Origin: Pararge aegeria
Taxonomy: Eukaryota > Arthropoda > Insecta > Lepidoptera > Nymphalidae
Length of the DNA stretch: 64,000 nt
Assembly: GCF_905163445.1 (NCBI RefSeq)
Contig: NC_053202.1
Coordinates: forward strand, 4,464,001 to 4,528,000
Direction: 5' to 3'
This document shows positions 28,001 to 43,000 of this stretch, piece by piece; the first letter of the stretch is position 1; each line of letters opens with the position of its first letter. The notes beneath the pieces were generated by a model. The model searched no databases. It saw only the letters and a program-made list of their open reading frames with translations, and was not told where the DNA came from. The position numbers and the translations under genes were made by a program.

Positions 28001-31000
28001 GCAAAGGTGTTATATTAATCTTTTGTTTGAGTTTACAAGACAAAAGATCGAATTGGCTCGACAACACAATAAAACTCTTTATTTCCTGGAATTAATTATA
28101 TGCAGCGAGGTAGGTATATGCCAATAACACTCACGCACGCAAAATTAAACAAAGGTGTAACAAAACAAAGTGCATAATTTTATAATATCGTTGTCGACCT
28201 TTGTTGTTTTAGATACTTTATACAGCTATTGCTTGATAATTAATATAGTTAGAAAACCTAAACGCGTCATACAATAATTAAGGTATACTTTAATAGCGAC
28301 CCGTCCCGGCTTCGTGCAGGTATGTATAACTTTAAGTGATCTTACTACCATGTAACTTATTTTTGTGGCCACTGTACTTGTGGGCACTACTTACAGAAAA
28401 ACATCATCGTCATCATTAACATTATCAATTACCAGTCCACTATAGGGCACGGGTCGCCTCTCAAAATACAACGGGGTGCCGAGTTCGAATCCCAGCATGC
28501 ACCTCTAACTTTTCTAAGTTATGTGCGTTTTAAGCAATTCAAATATCGGTGGGAAACTACGCGAAATTGTGAGGTCCCCATTATGGTCTCAAAAGTGTGT
28601 GGAGTCCACCAATCCGCAATGGTCCAGCGTAGGGGACTACAGCCTAACCCCATCTATTTTTTTGCAAAGAATTATTCTACGATTATACAACACCTCGCCA
28701 TCTAGCCCCAAGTAAGCGTAGCTTGTGTTATGGGTACTAAGTTAAGTGATGAATATTTATATGACTATAACTATACATAAATACATATTATATACGTATA
28801 TTACTAGTATCTGTATATTATAATTATTTATGTATACCTATATATATATAAAAGAGAAAGTGTGTGTGTGTATGTTCCGTATAGGCTCCGAAACGGCTGG
28901 ACCGATTTCAATGAACGGGCTGTGTACGCCGCTAGTTATTCATAAAAAATAGAACATAACACAAGTTACGCTTACTTTGGGGCTAGATGGCGATGTGTGT
29001 ATTGTCGTAGTATATTTATTTATTTATATAAACACCCAGACACTGTAATACGTTCAATCTCCCACAATGGCTGTGGGTTCGTTTCCCAGACCCGTGCCCT
29101 GCAGTGGGCCGGTAATGGGTTGATATGATGACTCCTACGCTATCTCCATCGCTTGCTTAGTGACTGGAAGGCTCAGGGCCTTCCTATGAGGCGCGTAGAT
29201 AGGATTGCGTGTACTTGGCGTGAAAAATAATAAAACTGATAATATTTTTTTTATTCAGATACATTCATCGGCCGATTGGCGCAGTGGGCAGCGACCCTGC
29301 TTTCTGAGTCCAAGGCCGTGGGTCCGATTCCCACAACTGGAATATTTTTGTGTGATGAACATGAATGTTTTTCAGTGGCTGGGTGTCCATAAGTATTTAT
29401 GGTATATTATTTTTAAAATTATAAATCAGTTACCTTTGTACCCATAACACAAGCTACGCTTACTATGGGACTAGACGGCGATGTGTGTATTGTCGTAGTA
29501 TATTTATTTATTTATTTATTTATTTCCGACGCAGCCGCATGTACGTATTCATTGGTACGTTTCAAACCTTCATTTAACGTGCCACTTTTATTAACCTCCT
29601 TTCGCATTTTGCAATTAAACACATAATGGTGTTGCATAATCACATGTTTATATGCTTACAGTTAATAGTGTTGACATTTTACGTCAATATCAGTTTCAGA
29701 GAATTATGTAGATTGGAAAAAAAAAATGCGAGGCAGTCTCGTGCAGTCGTGGCTTTTTTGAAATAAAAAAGTAGCCCTTGGCCGTAATCTCACCAGCAGG
29801 GCTAGCACGGGTAGGAGACCATAATTATATCCCCCGATTATATCCCCTGAAAAGCGATATAAGTGACGTGTCCACCTGCTGAAGCACGGGAACATGGAAT
29901 AGGGAAGTTTAACCCCGTTTATTATTACACATATATTATGTGTATATTATTGCCAGTGCTCTGAGAGTTGATAAAGCTGTGGGAAAAGATACATTTTTAT
30001 CCTTTCCCCGGGTATATAATTGTCTCCTGCCCATGCTAGCCGTGCAGCAGCGCTCGCGCAGGCAGGAGACAAACATTATATCACCCGACTATATCCTCTA
30101 AAAAGGGATACAATTAACGTGTCCAACTGCAAAAGTACGGGAACATGGAATAGGAGAAGTTTACCCCCGTTTATTATTACACATATATTATTTGAATATT
30201 ATTTCCACTTGTGCGACCATAATTATATCCCCCGATTATATCCTGACATATACTATGTCTATTTTATTGCCAGTGCTCTGAGAATTGATAAAGCTGTGGG
30301 GAGAATACATTTTTATGCATTCCCCGGGGAGATACCTGTCTCCTGTCAATGCTAGCCGTGCTGGTGTAGTAAGTGACGATGCATTCGAAGGTGGTAGCGG
30401 GCTAACCTGTTAGTGATATGACAGTTATATTAAACCCATAATAATGAGTTTCTTTCTACGCGGCAACAAAACCGAACGTTTAATCGCTTGGCGTTACGCC
30501 TTTGTCGGTAAAAGAAGCCTCCCGCCACAACCGGCCAGACCAAACCAAAATTCTCAACTTATAAATTTATCTAAATTGCCCCTGCCGGTGATAGAACCTG
30601 GGACCTCCTCTTATAAGACAACAGCGCTCAGCACTGCGTCAGAAGGGTCATAAATATGTTATGATATAATTAGAATGCAAACTTGTAAATTTATTTCTTT
30701 AGTTATCTTAATGAAAGTATCTCATTTGTTTGCGCCAGCAATCTTTTTTCTTTTTAGAACCTTATTAGTTGGCATAGCGGCGGAATACTTCAGCTGACAG
30801 CAACCCTTCAAATGTCAGGGCGTAAGTGTTTTTTTTTTTACGCTCTGACAGCGAAAGTTACTGTGCCAACGTTATGCTACGTTTATTTATAAGGCCACAG
30901 CCCAAACATACAAAGCTGAGATTGCAGTCAATGTTGTAGTGGGACAAAAAAAATACTAAAAATGGATAATAATCCAAAAATTAAGTTTTTTTTTGTCCCC

Positions 31001-34000
31001 TATAACCTTTGACTGCAATCTCACCTTTGTATGTTTGGGGTGTGGCAGTTTTTTTTATAACCATATTAATAAAAAATGTGATCGCTTTCTACTCGGCATT
31101 GTATTGGAACGCTAAGGTAACTAGCCTCCCATTAGACCAGACCATCGAAAATTGTGAAATTATAAATTACAAAAAATATCATTTCACGAACACAACGGGA
31201 TCTTATTCGCACTTATAAGAATACAGTGAACACCATTGCGCAAGATGGTCAAAAATCAGCGAGGTAGACTACTTTTTTTTAATTCCACTACAGGTTAGCC
31301 AATCTCGGCCACCCGATTGACGGGACTGGGATCGGGACGGCTGATTGGCGCAGTTTGCAGCGACCCTGCTTTCTGAGTCCAAGGTCGTGGGTTCGATTCC
31401 CACAACTGGAAAATGTTTGTGTGATGAGCATGAATGTTTTTCAGTGTCTGGGTGTTTATATGTATATATTCTAAGTATTTATGTATATTATTCATAAAAA
31501 TATTCATCAGTCATCTTAGTACCCATAACACAAGCTACGCTTACTTTGGGGCTAGGTGGCGATGTGTGCATTGTCGTAGTATATTTATTTAGTATATTTA
31601 TTAATCTCACTTGGTGGTAAGTGATGATGCAGTCTAAGATAGTAGCGACTAACCTGTTAGGGGTATGGTAGTCATACCCTCTAATCGGTTTCTAAAAGAC
31701 ATCACACCGGTACACTAAATCGCTATGCGGCACGTCTTTGTCAGTAGGGTGGTAACTAGCCACGGCCAAAGCCTCCAACCAGACCAGACCAGAGCAAATT
31801 CAGAAATAATAATTTCTCAAATTGTCCCTTCCGGGAATCTAACGTGGCACCTCCTACTTAAATTCACAGCGCTCACCGTTGCGCCAAGGTCGTCAAAAAT
31901 CCTCTACTGTTTGAACTACATTGAACACGTGACGAGTCCATGCTTCCTACCAAAGATAATGGAGGCAAAGTTCCAATACTACTGCGCAGTCAATCACCGA
32001 CTTTATTATCGCATTGTGTCGATACTGCCAATCAAACAAAGAGTTAAGTAAGAATCCATATTCCGTCGCTGTAGGTTTTACACAATAGTATTAAAAACAA
32101 ATATAAAACCGACTACAATAACAGTAACGCAATCTATTCGTCTATCATATATATACTACGACAATACACACATCGCCACCTAGCCCCAAAGTAAGCGTAG
32201 CTTGTGTTATGGGTACTAAGATGACTGATGAATATTTTTATGAATTATATATACATAAATACTTAGAAAATACATATAAACACCCAGACACTGAAAAACA
32301 CTTATTGCTCATCACACAAACATTTTCCAGTTGTGGGAATCGAACCCACGGCCTTGGACTCAGTAAGCAGGGTCACTGCCCATCATCATATCAACCGATA
32401 GACGTCCACTGCTGGACATAGGTCTTTTGTAGGGAGTTCCAAATTCCACGGTTTTGTGCCGCTAGAATCCAGCGGCAACCTGCGAAACGCCTAATGTCGT
32501 CCGTCCACCTCGTCGGGAGTCGACCAACGCTGCGCTTACCAGGGATTTTCTTCTTAACACACTTATTCGTCTATATGTAGGTAAAAATAAAAATTCGTTT
32601 AGGCACCCTTACTTAAATAAAAAGCCTATTATTATTCCATTGTCGACAATATACAAAAAAAAAAAACAATGCTTATAGAAAAAGCAAGAACTAATATTTT
32701 AAGAATTCTCTCCAATAAATTACCACATTACAACGAAACGAAAAAGTAAAAAGAAATATTTTCTACAACATTTTCAAGTCGTTGCCAAGTAAAATGATAG
32801 AATTACTGGGATACCTTCGTAGTTACTACAGCTAAAGTAAAGTAACCTAGGCCTTTTCATTTGATATCCATATTGAGAGAGTTGTGAAAAAATACGTATA
32901 CCGCCATTTTGTGACGGCGACCATCTTGGACCGATTTTCATCAAACATAGCTAAGAACACTCCCGACTAATTCACCTTTCGAACAAGAAAAAAATCGAAA
33001 TCGCTTAATACGTACGGCTGCTACGAATCCACAGTCACACCGACACACATAAATGCAAACAAACAGACACGTCAACTTATAACGGCCCATATACATAGTT
33101 TTTGCGACGGTGGTTAAAAATTTTTCTACAAAATATTTATATTTTACATTTTAGTTGGCATCCGATTTTTGTTTTGTTATAATTATAGATGGAAAAACGC
33201 GACAGTAGATTTAAAATATCGAGGCACAAGGGTGAACATTGTCAGTTTTCTGACCGGTTCGGCTGGTTAACGCAATAAAATTAAATATTACTAGTAATTA
33301 AGCAATAACATTAAGTGGGACATATCTCGTTTCGGAAGCGGTTATAGCGAAGTTTTAAAGCTTCACTTACGGTGGGATGTGTTCGAACCCCGGCATGCAT
33401 TTAAGTTACTCTAAGTTGTTTGCTTTTTAAGCAAATAAAATATCACTTGCTTCAGCGGTGAAGGAAAACATCTCCACTTGGCGAGAATAAATCACGACGA
33501 CAAATAGTTACAAAGAGCGACGGCAGTTATTCCTCCTAACAACTAACACGCATGCGAAACCTTTGATCAGAGATCTATTCCATGCAACTATGGAGGGTAG
33601 AGGTAAGGAGAGTCATCTTATATGGGAGAAAAGTTGAAAAAGTGTCCAGTTGTTGCGCTAAATAACAGTTCAAAAATCAATTATTACAGCGAGGTTATTA
33701 TACAATTGATGAGTTTCTTAATGACAAGGTTGCTTGGAAGCATCCGGCTCCGCTTTCATCTCTCACAAGATAGAAAAATGAATGTTAAAATATAAAATGT
33801 AAATTTTTGATGTTGGAAAAGAGCAACTGCTGAGTTTCTTGCCGGCTTCTTCTCGGTAGAATCTGCCTTCCGAACCGGTGGTGGTAGTCAATACACACGG
33901 ACAGACTTGACGTTTCAAAAGTGCTTGTATTAGGCCTACTTGAAATAAATGAATTTTGAATTTTGAATTTTTATCCTAATTTAATACATTTTGACGACAC

Positions 34001-37000
34001 TTTTTCATATACACAGATGACTCTCCTTACCTCTACCCTCCATACATGCAACCAAAGCGTAAGAGACATAACTATAGATAATCGGTAACTTACGTTCTTT
34101 TACAAAAAAAATCAAAAAAAGAAAGCCAACTTCATCAAAGGATCAACTTGATTAAAAAAGTTGGCTGAATTTTAAGTCTTGCTTGACTCCATTCCTCGAT
34201 CACACAAGTTTACACACTAGCACGAAGTTTGTTCAGTTACTGTTTATTCAACAGGTATTTACATTCATACAATATTGCCGTGACGAGAATACGAATGGGT
34301 ATACTAATTTATTGTAGTTACCTCTGCCATAAGAATATCTTATGCGACGAATTTTATATTTTTCTTAAAGTAGTTTTACCTTTTTAGTATTAGCTCTTTG
34401 TGACAGAGTTCGTCTGGAGAAGTTATGCTTAATTCTACCGCAGAGCGGAATTGTTGCAATGCTGTGTTCCGCTCTGAACTATCCAATATAGTTTATGTGA
34501 GTATTTCGATCGCAGTCACTTCGACTGTTAACACTGATAACTGGTTTGTATTGAGTTAATTTACGCATCCGGCCTTGACCGTCCAACACTACGATTGATA
34601 CCAAATAATATATGCAAGAGATTCACTTTTTTCACGTCGAATGCCTTGTTGGTCGCGTGAGTAGTTAAGTTCAACTATTGACCACGAGATCCTGGGTTAA
34701 GTCCTATTATATTTCACTTTTGGAGACGACTTTAAATGATATTTTTAATAAATAAATATACTACGACAATACCATCTTGCCCCAAAGTAAGTGTTAAAGT
34801 TATGGGTACCATTGGTTAGAAATGGCGTCAAATAAAAAGGAATATTAATAATAATAATTTGAGGTTATTTAAGAGCGTTGTATCTATAGTCTAAATCCGT
34901 AATATAATAATTATAATTAAATAAAAATAAAACGTTTATTTAAATTATAAAATAACTTAATTTTATAATTTAAACGTTTTTTTAAATTATAAAATAATAA
35001 TAATGTTATTAAAGCAAAGCGGAGTGGAGGCTATTGGTCCAGCAGTATCTTAAGATGTTTATCATGTTTATCTCAGAGGAAGGCCACCCTCCAATACTTC
35101 CACCCTGACATGTAATTTGTAGTGATTATAGTTGATAGCTTAGTGGTGAAGCGGTGATAGCCTACTGGTTAGGACTCTGGCTTCACTTTCGGGGGGCCGA
35201 GTTCGAAACCCACCATGCACATATAACGAGTTATTTGTGTTTTAATTAAAATATCAATTACCTCGACGGTGAAGAAAAAATGGTGAGGAAACCTGCATGC
35301 CTGAGAGTTCCCCATAGTGTTCTCAAAGGCGTGCGGAGTCCACCAATCCGTACTGGGCCAGCGTGGTGGCCTAGAACCTTTTAATTGTGATAGACCCGTG
35401 CCCTGAAGTGGGCCGGGAATGGGTTGATATGATGATGATGATGATACTTAATAAAGTTATTAGTATAAGGCTCACCCTTGATAACGGTGCGCATCGTGAA
35501 CACGCCAGGCCAGCTGGCGGACGACGGTCGGGCTGCGGCGCTGGCACTTGAGGCTCTTCCTTAAGCCGGTACAGCGACGAAGTTCTAGACTGTTGACAAA
35601 TTAAACCTAATTAGAACTCCTTATAACAAGGAATAAAGATAAGGAATTAATCTTTAAAGTGTAAAAGCGCATTAAAGAACCTCTACACATTTCAGAGTTT
35701 ATACTGTGCGTTTTTAATTTTAGCATTTCAAATATCACTTGCTTTAACCGCGAAGGAAATCTCTGTTAGGAAACCTGCATGCCTGAGAGTTCTCCATTTA
35801 TTTTCAAAGGCGTGTGAAGTCGCAATCGGCTAGGTAGTATAGCCCGGTAAAAGGTCGATGAAAACCCCAAAGAAACCAGCCGAAAAATCAAAAAAAAAAA
35901 AAAAATTTGGTAACTCTGTAAAGGGCTTGCAAAGTGCATTGCTTTCAATAGACGGCTTCGTGACAGTCAAATAAATTTGACATGATACTGAATCCACCCG
36001 GGCATTCTTACTAATAAATACACACCTACTACACACGTCGCCATCTAGTCCTAAAGTAAGCGTAGCTTGTGTTATGGGTACTCGGATGACTTTTGAATAT
36101 TTTTATGATTAATATACCTACATAAATACTTATATTCTATATATAAATAAAAGGCAAATGTGACCGACTGACTGACTGATCTATCAACGCACAGCTCTAA
36201 CCACTTGACGGATCGGGCTGCAATTTTGCACACAGATAGTTATTACAACGTAGGTATCCGCTAAGAAAGGATTTTTGAAAATTCCAACCCTAAGAGGGTT
36301 AAATGGGCGTCCCCAAGTTTGAGCATCAATTTATTTTTAAAATTACATCCTTTAAAACTTTGATTTCAGGGTTTCGATAAAAAATAAAGAAAAAATGTTT
36401 CTCAAATTTCCAATTTCCAATTTTTCAAATAGGGGATGAAAATAATAATTTACGTTCATATTTTTTTATTAGCAGCAAGACATCTTTTTAAACCTTTGAA
36501 GTTAAATCCACATCAAAAATTGAACTTAACGTGAAGGAAGCCGCACGCAAAAGCATTCATGTTCATCACACAAACATGTTCTAGTTATGAGAATCGAACT
36601 CACGGCCTTGGACTCAGAAAGCAGGATCGCTGCCCACTGCGCCAATCGGCCGTCTTTATAATAATTGTGAAATTTTTGTTTGTTTGTTACTCCTTCACGC
36701 CCCAACTAAGAAATCAATGAACTTGATTTTTGGCATAGTGTTAGTTCAAAGGACGGAGAGTAACATTTACTTATTTTTATTACAGGGAACAAACTGTTCC
36801 CACGGGATTTGTAAGAACAGTAATAAACGCGGAAAACGAACGCGGGCAACAGCTGGTCGCAGATACAATTTTTTTTTAAAGACACTTATAATACCTAAAA
36901 AAAAAACAATAAATTAAATAACAATCATGTAATAACATTTGTGAACCTCTAATCAATCAAACACAATATCTCGCATGATAAATAGCGTTAATGACATTAA

Positions 37001-40000
37001 TCCAGCCGTATCGCTATGGACTTTGGAGTAGGTGGGTACATGGTATGAAAAAAAAAAGATGTCGGATCCGTTTCGCAACTGTCAACTGCACCTCGACCGG
37101 TGCAATATCCTACGTAGGTTGCGACAAAAGCTTACTACGTCCGTACGGAAATTTACACATTATGTTTCGAAATATTTTTATAAGACGCCAGTTTATAAAC
37201 CCCCGACGCAATAACGACGGGGTGTTATAAGTTTGACGTGTTTGTGTGTGTGTGTGTGTGTGTGCGGCATCGTAGCTCCTAAAGGAAGGAGGAAATGATT
37301 TTGATTTCGTTTTTTTTTTATTTGAAAGATTAATAAGCCGGGAGTGTTCTTAGCTATCTATGTTTGGTGTCGCTACAAAATGGCGGCTTGTCAAGGTTTT
37401 CACAACTCTACTAATTAAATACTATACACTACGATACATTTCAAATCCAAAATGGCGAATTGAATTTCTATTTCAATACTCCCTCAATTTGGGTATCAGT
37501 GCAGTATATCTCCCGCGTAGTTGGAAAATCTGGCTGGAGGTTGACCGTCGTGAACGAAATCGGTCAGGGAAATTTTTTCTCCAATTGATTGGCACCATTT
37601 TGTCGCTTTAGATAGATGGCGCTCCGATACCATATAAATCGTAGATAACTCTCACGCCTTCGGATAAGTAAACTTAGGTAGAAAATCTCAAACTTGGCAC
37701 TAGGGTGGGCCCATTTATAATATTATGGATGAATGTATGAACTCACCGTTATCTCAGCATCCAGCTTAGCGTATACATCCGCGTTGTGTCTGCGACGAGC
37801 GCGCACCGCTTGGCGCAGTGTGCTTGAATCGCGACCGCACCATCCCCCGACTCTTTCCCCCACCACTTCTAGCATATCAGCTACGCGGCTGGAACAATCA
37901 AAAGCATTTGTTATTAAATAATATAGAACAAGCGGAAGCTTAAAGCTAAGGCTTAATTTCATGAGCATAAAGTAAGTCAACTTCTTTCTAAGCAGCTCAT
38001 TGAAAGACATCAGTCACTAAAGGTAACGGGTCTCCTCTCAGAGTGAGAAGGATGTAGTTCACCACGCTGGAAAAGTGAGTGCACTCGTCTTTGAGAACAT
38101 ACCTCAGGCATGCAGGTTTCCTCACGATGTTCTTAGCGTTAAGGCTTTTTAATTAAAAGCGCACATAACTCAGGAAAGTTAGAGGTGCGTCGAAATCGGT
38201 CCCCACGCAAGAGAGGCCGGGACTGTATCTCCCAGGATGAGCCTTTGAGGTGCAAAGGAAGCACCGGCGTGTTCTTAGGAGATCCACCGGAGTGGCCACC
38301 GGGGTGTTTAAGTGGGTGAAAATTACGCATAACCCAAACTATCGCACCTCACTCATTCGTTACCCTATCAGGTGGCAGAGTTGACCCATCAAAAAACTGT
38401 CGAGTCGCCAAAACATGAGCTCAAACACAATATTAACAGCAGAGGTAATTGTAGCCGTCGACACCGTTCGGCGGTGACCGCCAACGCATCGGCGGCAACC
38501 GTCGACCTATAGTGGACACTTGCAGTTGTGACATCGTTCTGCTTGTGTATTTGAGCCATTGCACATAATAACACTACACGTGGTGTTGTGCAATTTCACC
38601 AGCTGTCACAAGAACCGCTGGGACAGAAGCGCCGGCCACGTCTGTTGTGATTCTATAATAATCGAGTCTTTATAATAATTCGGTACTAGTAGAGCTACGG
38701 GACAGAGCTCGTCCGGGGAAGTTATACCACAATGCTTATTTCTGCCGCTAAGCAGCATTGTTGCAATGCTGTGTTTCGGTCTAAAGGGCGTGGTTGCCGG
38801 TGTATTTATAAGCTCACTAGCGAACCCTCGCAATATCGTCCTCATATAAGTCAACCTTAAAAGATAGACATATGCTGTCGCGTATTTTTTTAGAACTTTC
38901 AAATGGGAACACCTTTGTAATGCATGATTTCATCGGAACTTTAACCATTTACGCAGCGCACGCGGCGGAAGCTCTCAAAAGAAAAAAAAACCCTATTTTG
39001 AAACATTCTTCATTGGTGCTATACTTCTGGTGGCGTGATGATACAACAACACTGAAATAAATTTTCAAATCGGACCAGAAGTTCCTGAGATCATCACGTT
39101 GAAGTAAACAAACAAACAAGTTCTTCAGCTTTATATATTAGTACATATAAGATTAGGGCTTAACACCGTTGAACTCAGGGCGGCACCTTGAAGGACGTGT
39201 TTCTTGCATGCGAAGTATGGCTCTGTTTATAGGTTATGGTTATGGTATACCACTGACATTAAGTGGATCTACTTGTTCAATCATTATTACACCCCCTCCC
39301 GAAAGGTTGCCATATTCAATAGCTATCACCGCTTTAAATATATATAAAAGTTTATATATTTTACTAGATGTGCACTGCGGCTTCGCCCGTGTAATTTTGG
39401 GAGGCAGCGTACGGCTGCATAGTCTACACCTATAGTAATATTATGAGATTTTTAGATTTTTTCACAATTTTTTTTTTATCTTAGGTAATTTTTTTTGACG
39501 TGACAACGTCTTATAATTCGATGGAGCCGGCTGCACGCACGAAAAAACATGACGTATGCGGCGTTACCTCGCTCTGAGGCGTTCCATTCAAGGCTTGAAG
39601 TGCAAGCGAGAGCGCGGAACGAGCGACAAAGAGGCACAGTCGGCCTCCGCGTTCGACATCTGTCTCTCTCCTAATTGAGTGAGCGATGCGTCCGCGTAGA
39701 CAGCTATACAATAATACATTTACATGTTTTCGGCAAGGATGAAGTGCAGTGAAAAGTGAATGTGGTGTCAATTGTCTATAGCAACGATAATATCTATCAA
39801 ACAAATAAAATTAAAATTTTGTTTTGAAAAATGCAACCATTCCATCAGTATTTTCTTACGTAGTTGTCACGTTCAACTATCGTCAGTAAGCCGACTTTAC
39901 AGACAACCAATTTTTTTTCAATGAAAAGTATACCATATTAATTCTAATACATCCAAGAATATGTATAAAAAGTTTCATGAAGATCGGTTCAGTAGTTTTC

Positions 40001-43000
40001 GCGTGAAAGCGTAACAAACAAACATTCACATTTATAATATTAGTAGGGAAGATTATGATGGTCTATGTAAGTGAGACGCAGTAATAAAGGTCAAGCCGAG
40101 TTAATAAAACAAAAAAAATACAAGGCTCTTCATACTTTATGCTTTACGTAGCTAAATACTTATATTATGTGCATGTTACGTATTCAAGGGTAATGGAAAA
40201 CCGTTGAAAAAATCCACGTAATAACACGAAATACCAATTACACGTTAATACGGAACACGAGTGCCGTGTGGTGACGGCACTCGTGGTTGCCACCACACAG
40301 TGGCGTGCATAGAGGGTATGCACAGGGTATGCAGATGATATAGTATGAAGAAAATCTCCAGTATGAGTTATAAATACTTGAGGGTAGGCTTTTTAGATCT
40401 CTCTTTTTAGAAAACTTAAGGATAGGCATTGTAGCCTATCCTTAAGTTTTTCATAACTGGTACTGGAGATTTTCTTCATTTTGTATCGTCTGCATACCCT
40501 GTGCATACTCTCTATGCACGCCACTGCCACCACCCCACCACCTCTTACCGCGGGTGTCGTACGAGGCGACTAAGAGAATATAACAGAGAACAGACAGCAG
40601 TGTCCTCTGTCGTACTACTACTATCTACTGCGAGGCTTTTATTCTGGATGACCAAACACAAATACAAACAAACCATATGAAATCAGAAAGGTAAATACGA
40701 ACGAACGGAAAGGATCATCATATCATTACCGGCCCACTACAGTGTGCTGAGTGCGAGATTATTCCTCTATTATATTGCGTATAAGTTAACTATGATTTAT
40801 ATCAAACACTAGATCTCTGGTCCCTAGATGGCGCTCTTTCGACACCATACTGTAGCGGTCTCCACATAACAAAACTAAATGGCGCTACAAAAATCCTGCA
40901 TCGCGCTAGCGAATGATGTGTTCACGAAGAATGCCTATATATACAACTTCCAAAAATGAATGCTCGGACTTCGTTCCCCGAGCACGATCACCCTCTCGGA
41001 GGAAGATTTTCCTATTGTTACGGTCGAGCGTATTACCATAGCTCCCGTACAATACAAATCATAGTCAACTTTTACGCGATCGAATAGATAAAAAATCTCG
41101 CACTCGCATAGGACACTGGTCTCCTCCCACAATGAGAAGGGTCCACCAAGCTGGCCCAGTGTGGTTTGGTGAAAATCCTACGAAAATAGCTTTGGTGCCT
41201 GATCGGTGCCTGGTCGGTTCGTGCCGTTTCGAACTTTGGTTCGCAGTTTCTATACTGTTTTAATATATTTACTATGCCTGTATGCCTGAGTGCTCTCGAT
41301 GATATTGGCCAGGGTGGCGGACTGCGGGCTAAGCCCTTCTCATTCTGAGAGAAGACCCTATACTGGACCGGTAATGGGTTCATAGCGACGACTGCACCGA
41401 ACTTTCTCAGTTTTGTATTTCCTTATGTATTTTAAAAGCAATTCAGTATAGTTTACCTTCGATATAGTTACCTTTAAAATCTTTGTTAAAATACTCACTA
41501 GCTGACCCGTGCAACTTCGTCTGCACCAAATTTGTTATTACCAGAAAACACGAATAAAATGACATTTTCTAAAAATTAATCCTAGCTAGACCGATTAATC
41601 GCCCCCGAAACCCCCTGTATACTAAATTTCATGAAGAAAATCGTTGGAGCCGATTCAGAGATTACAATCATATATTTATATATATATATATATATAAATA
41701 TATCATATATTTATATATATATATATATATAAATATATGATTGTATTGCAAGAATTGCTCGTTTAAATATATAAGATAAGTCAATATGTTTTGTATAGTT
41801 GTTTTATTACGTGGCTTTAGCACTATGTTTATAGTTTTACAAACAATACTTTCATAGGTATTTAAAGAAAAACCTCTTATATACTTCACGATTAGCAAAT
41901 TAATATCCCAATACTGCAAGGCTTACTATAGGCATGAGATATAAATTATATCCACCTGCCGAAGCACCTACAAAAGACCTTTGTCCAGCAGTGGATGTCT
42001 AACATTTGCCATGATGATGAGAACGATGATTAGGTATTAATGTTTTCCGTGTTTCTTAATCTATAACTCGAAGAAGACCTATTAAAATTTCGTTAACTTT
42101 TATAAAGCAGCAATTTACCTTACCTTATTATTCTAATATGTTTGATTGCTTACAAATTGATCCACCAATTATTTGATATAATTGAGGTAAAATCGCCATA
42201 AAATATGAGGTTGGCACCTCATATTTTATGGAGATTTTAGTGCACAAAAAATCTAGGACAAAACCAAATTATAGAAGGAATTTATTTTGTCCGTAGCACG
42301 TTTTTGGGAGAATTTCTACCTACGCGAATAGTGCAATCTAGTTACAACTGGAAAAGAGTATTGTCGAAGCAGATAGCCCGCCTGATGGTAAGAAATGGAA
42401 ATGTCTGAATAGGTCTTTATTCCAGCAGTGGACTGTTATAGGCTATAGATGATAATGATTTTTTTTATCTATAACCGACTTCACAAAATGAGATTGTCGA
42501 TTCTATATACAACGTGTAAATGAAAGCCGAAATACTTTACACGCTTTAGAGGAACATTATGTTCTGTCTCTGAGACTTACCTTTGAAACCGAAAACCTTA
42601 TACTGAAAGAAATCAGATATAGCCCTAACATCAGATACAAAATTAAAATCATGTGACTCCTGTCACTTTATTTGGTATGCGCCGCGTAGCGTAGGTACTA
42701 TGCGCTTGTCGGTCTTTTATATAAAATAAGTAACTGTTAGATTGTTTTGGATTCGTTTGTATGGAAAAATCAATATGCTTCCTCGGTTGTAATTCGGTTA
42801 CACGTTGTATACAATTTTTTTTCGTTTCAGACTCTTACTTCTTTCAGACTCTTTATTTCCTTCCGATACCGGATGATACTCGGTGATAAGATGTTGATTT
42901 CACAACGTCGAATTGAAAAGTCAATATGTCTGGAGACCGAGTATCATAACCGAGTATTGTGGCTAAAGCCTATTGTTTATTGTATAACCCTAAATTAATT

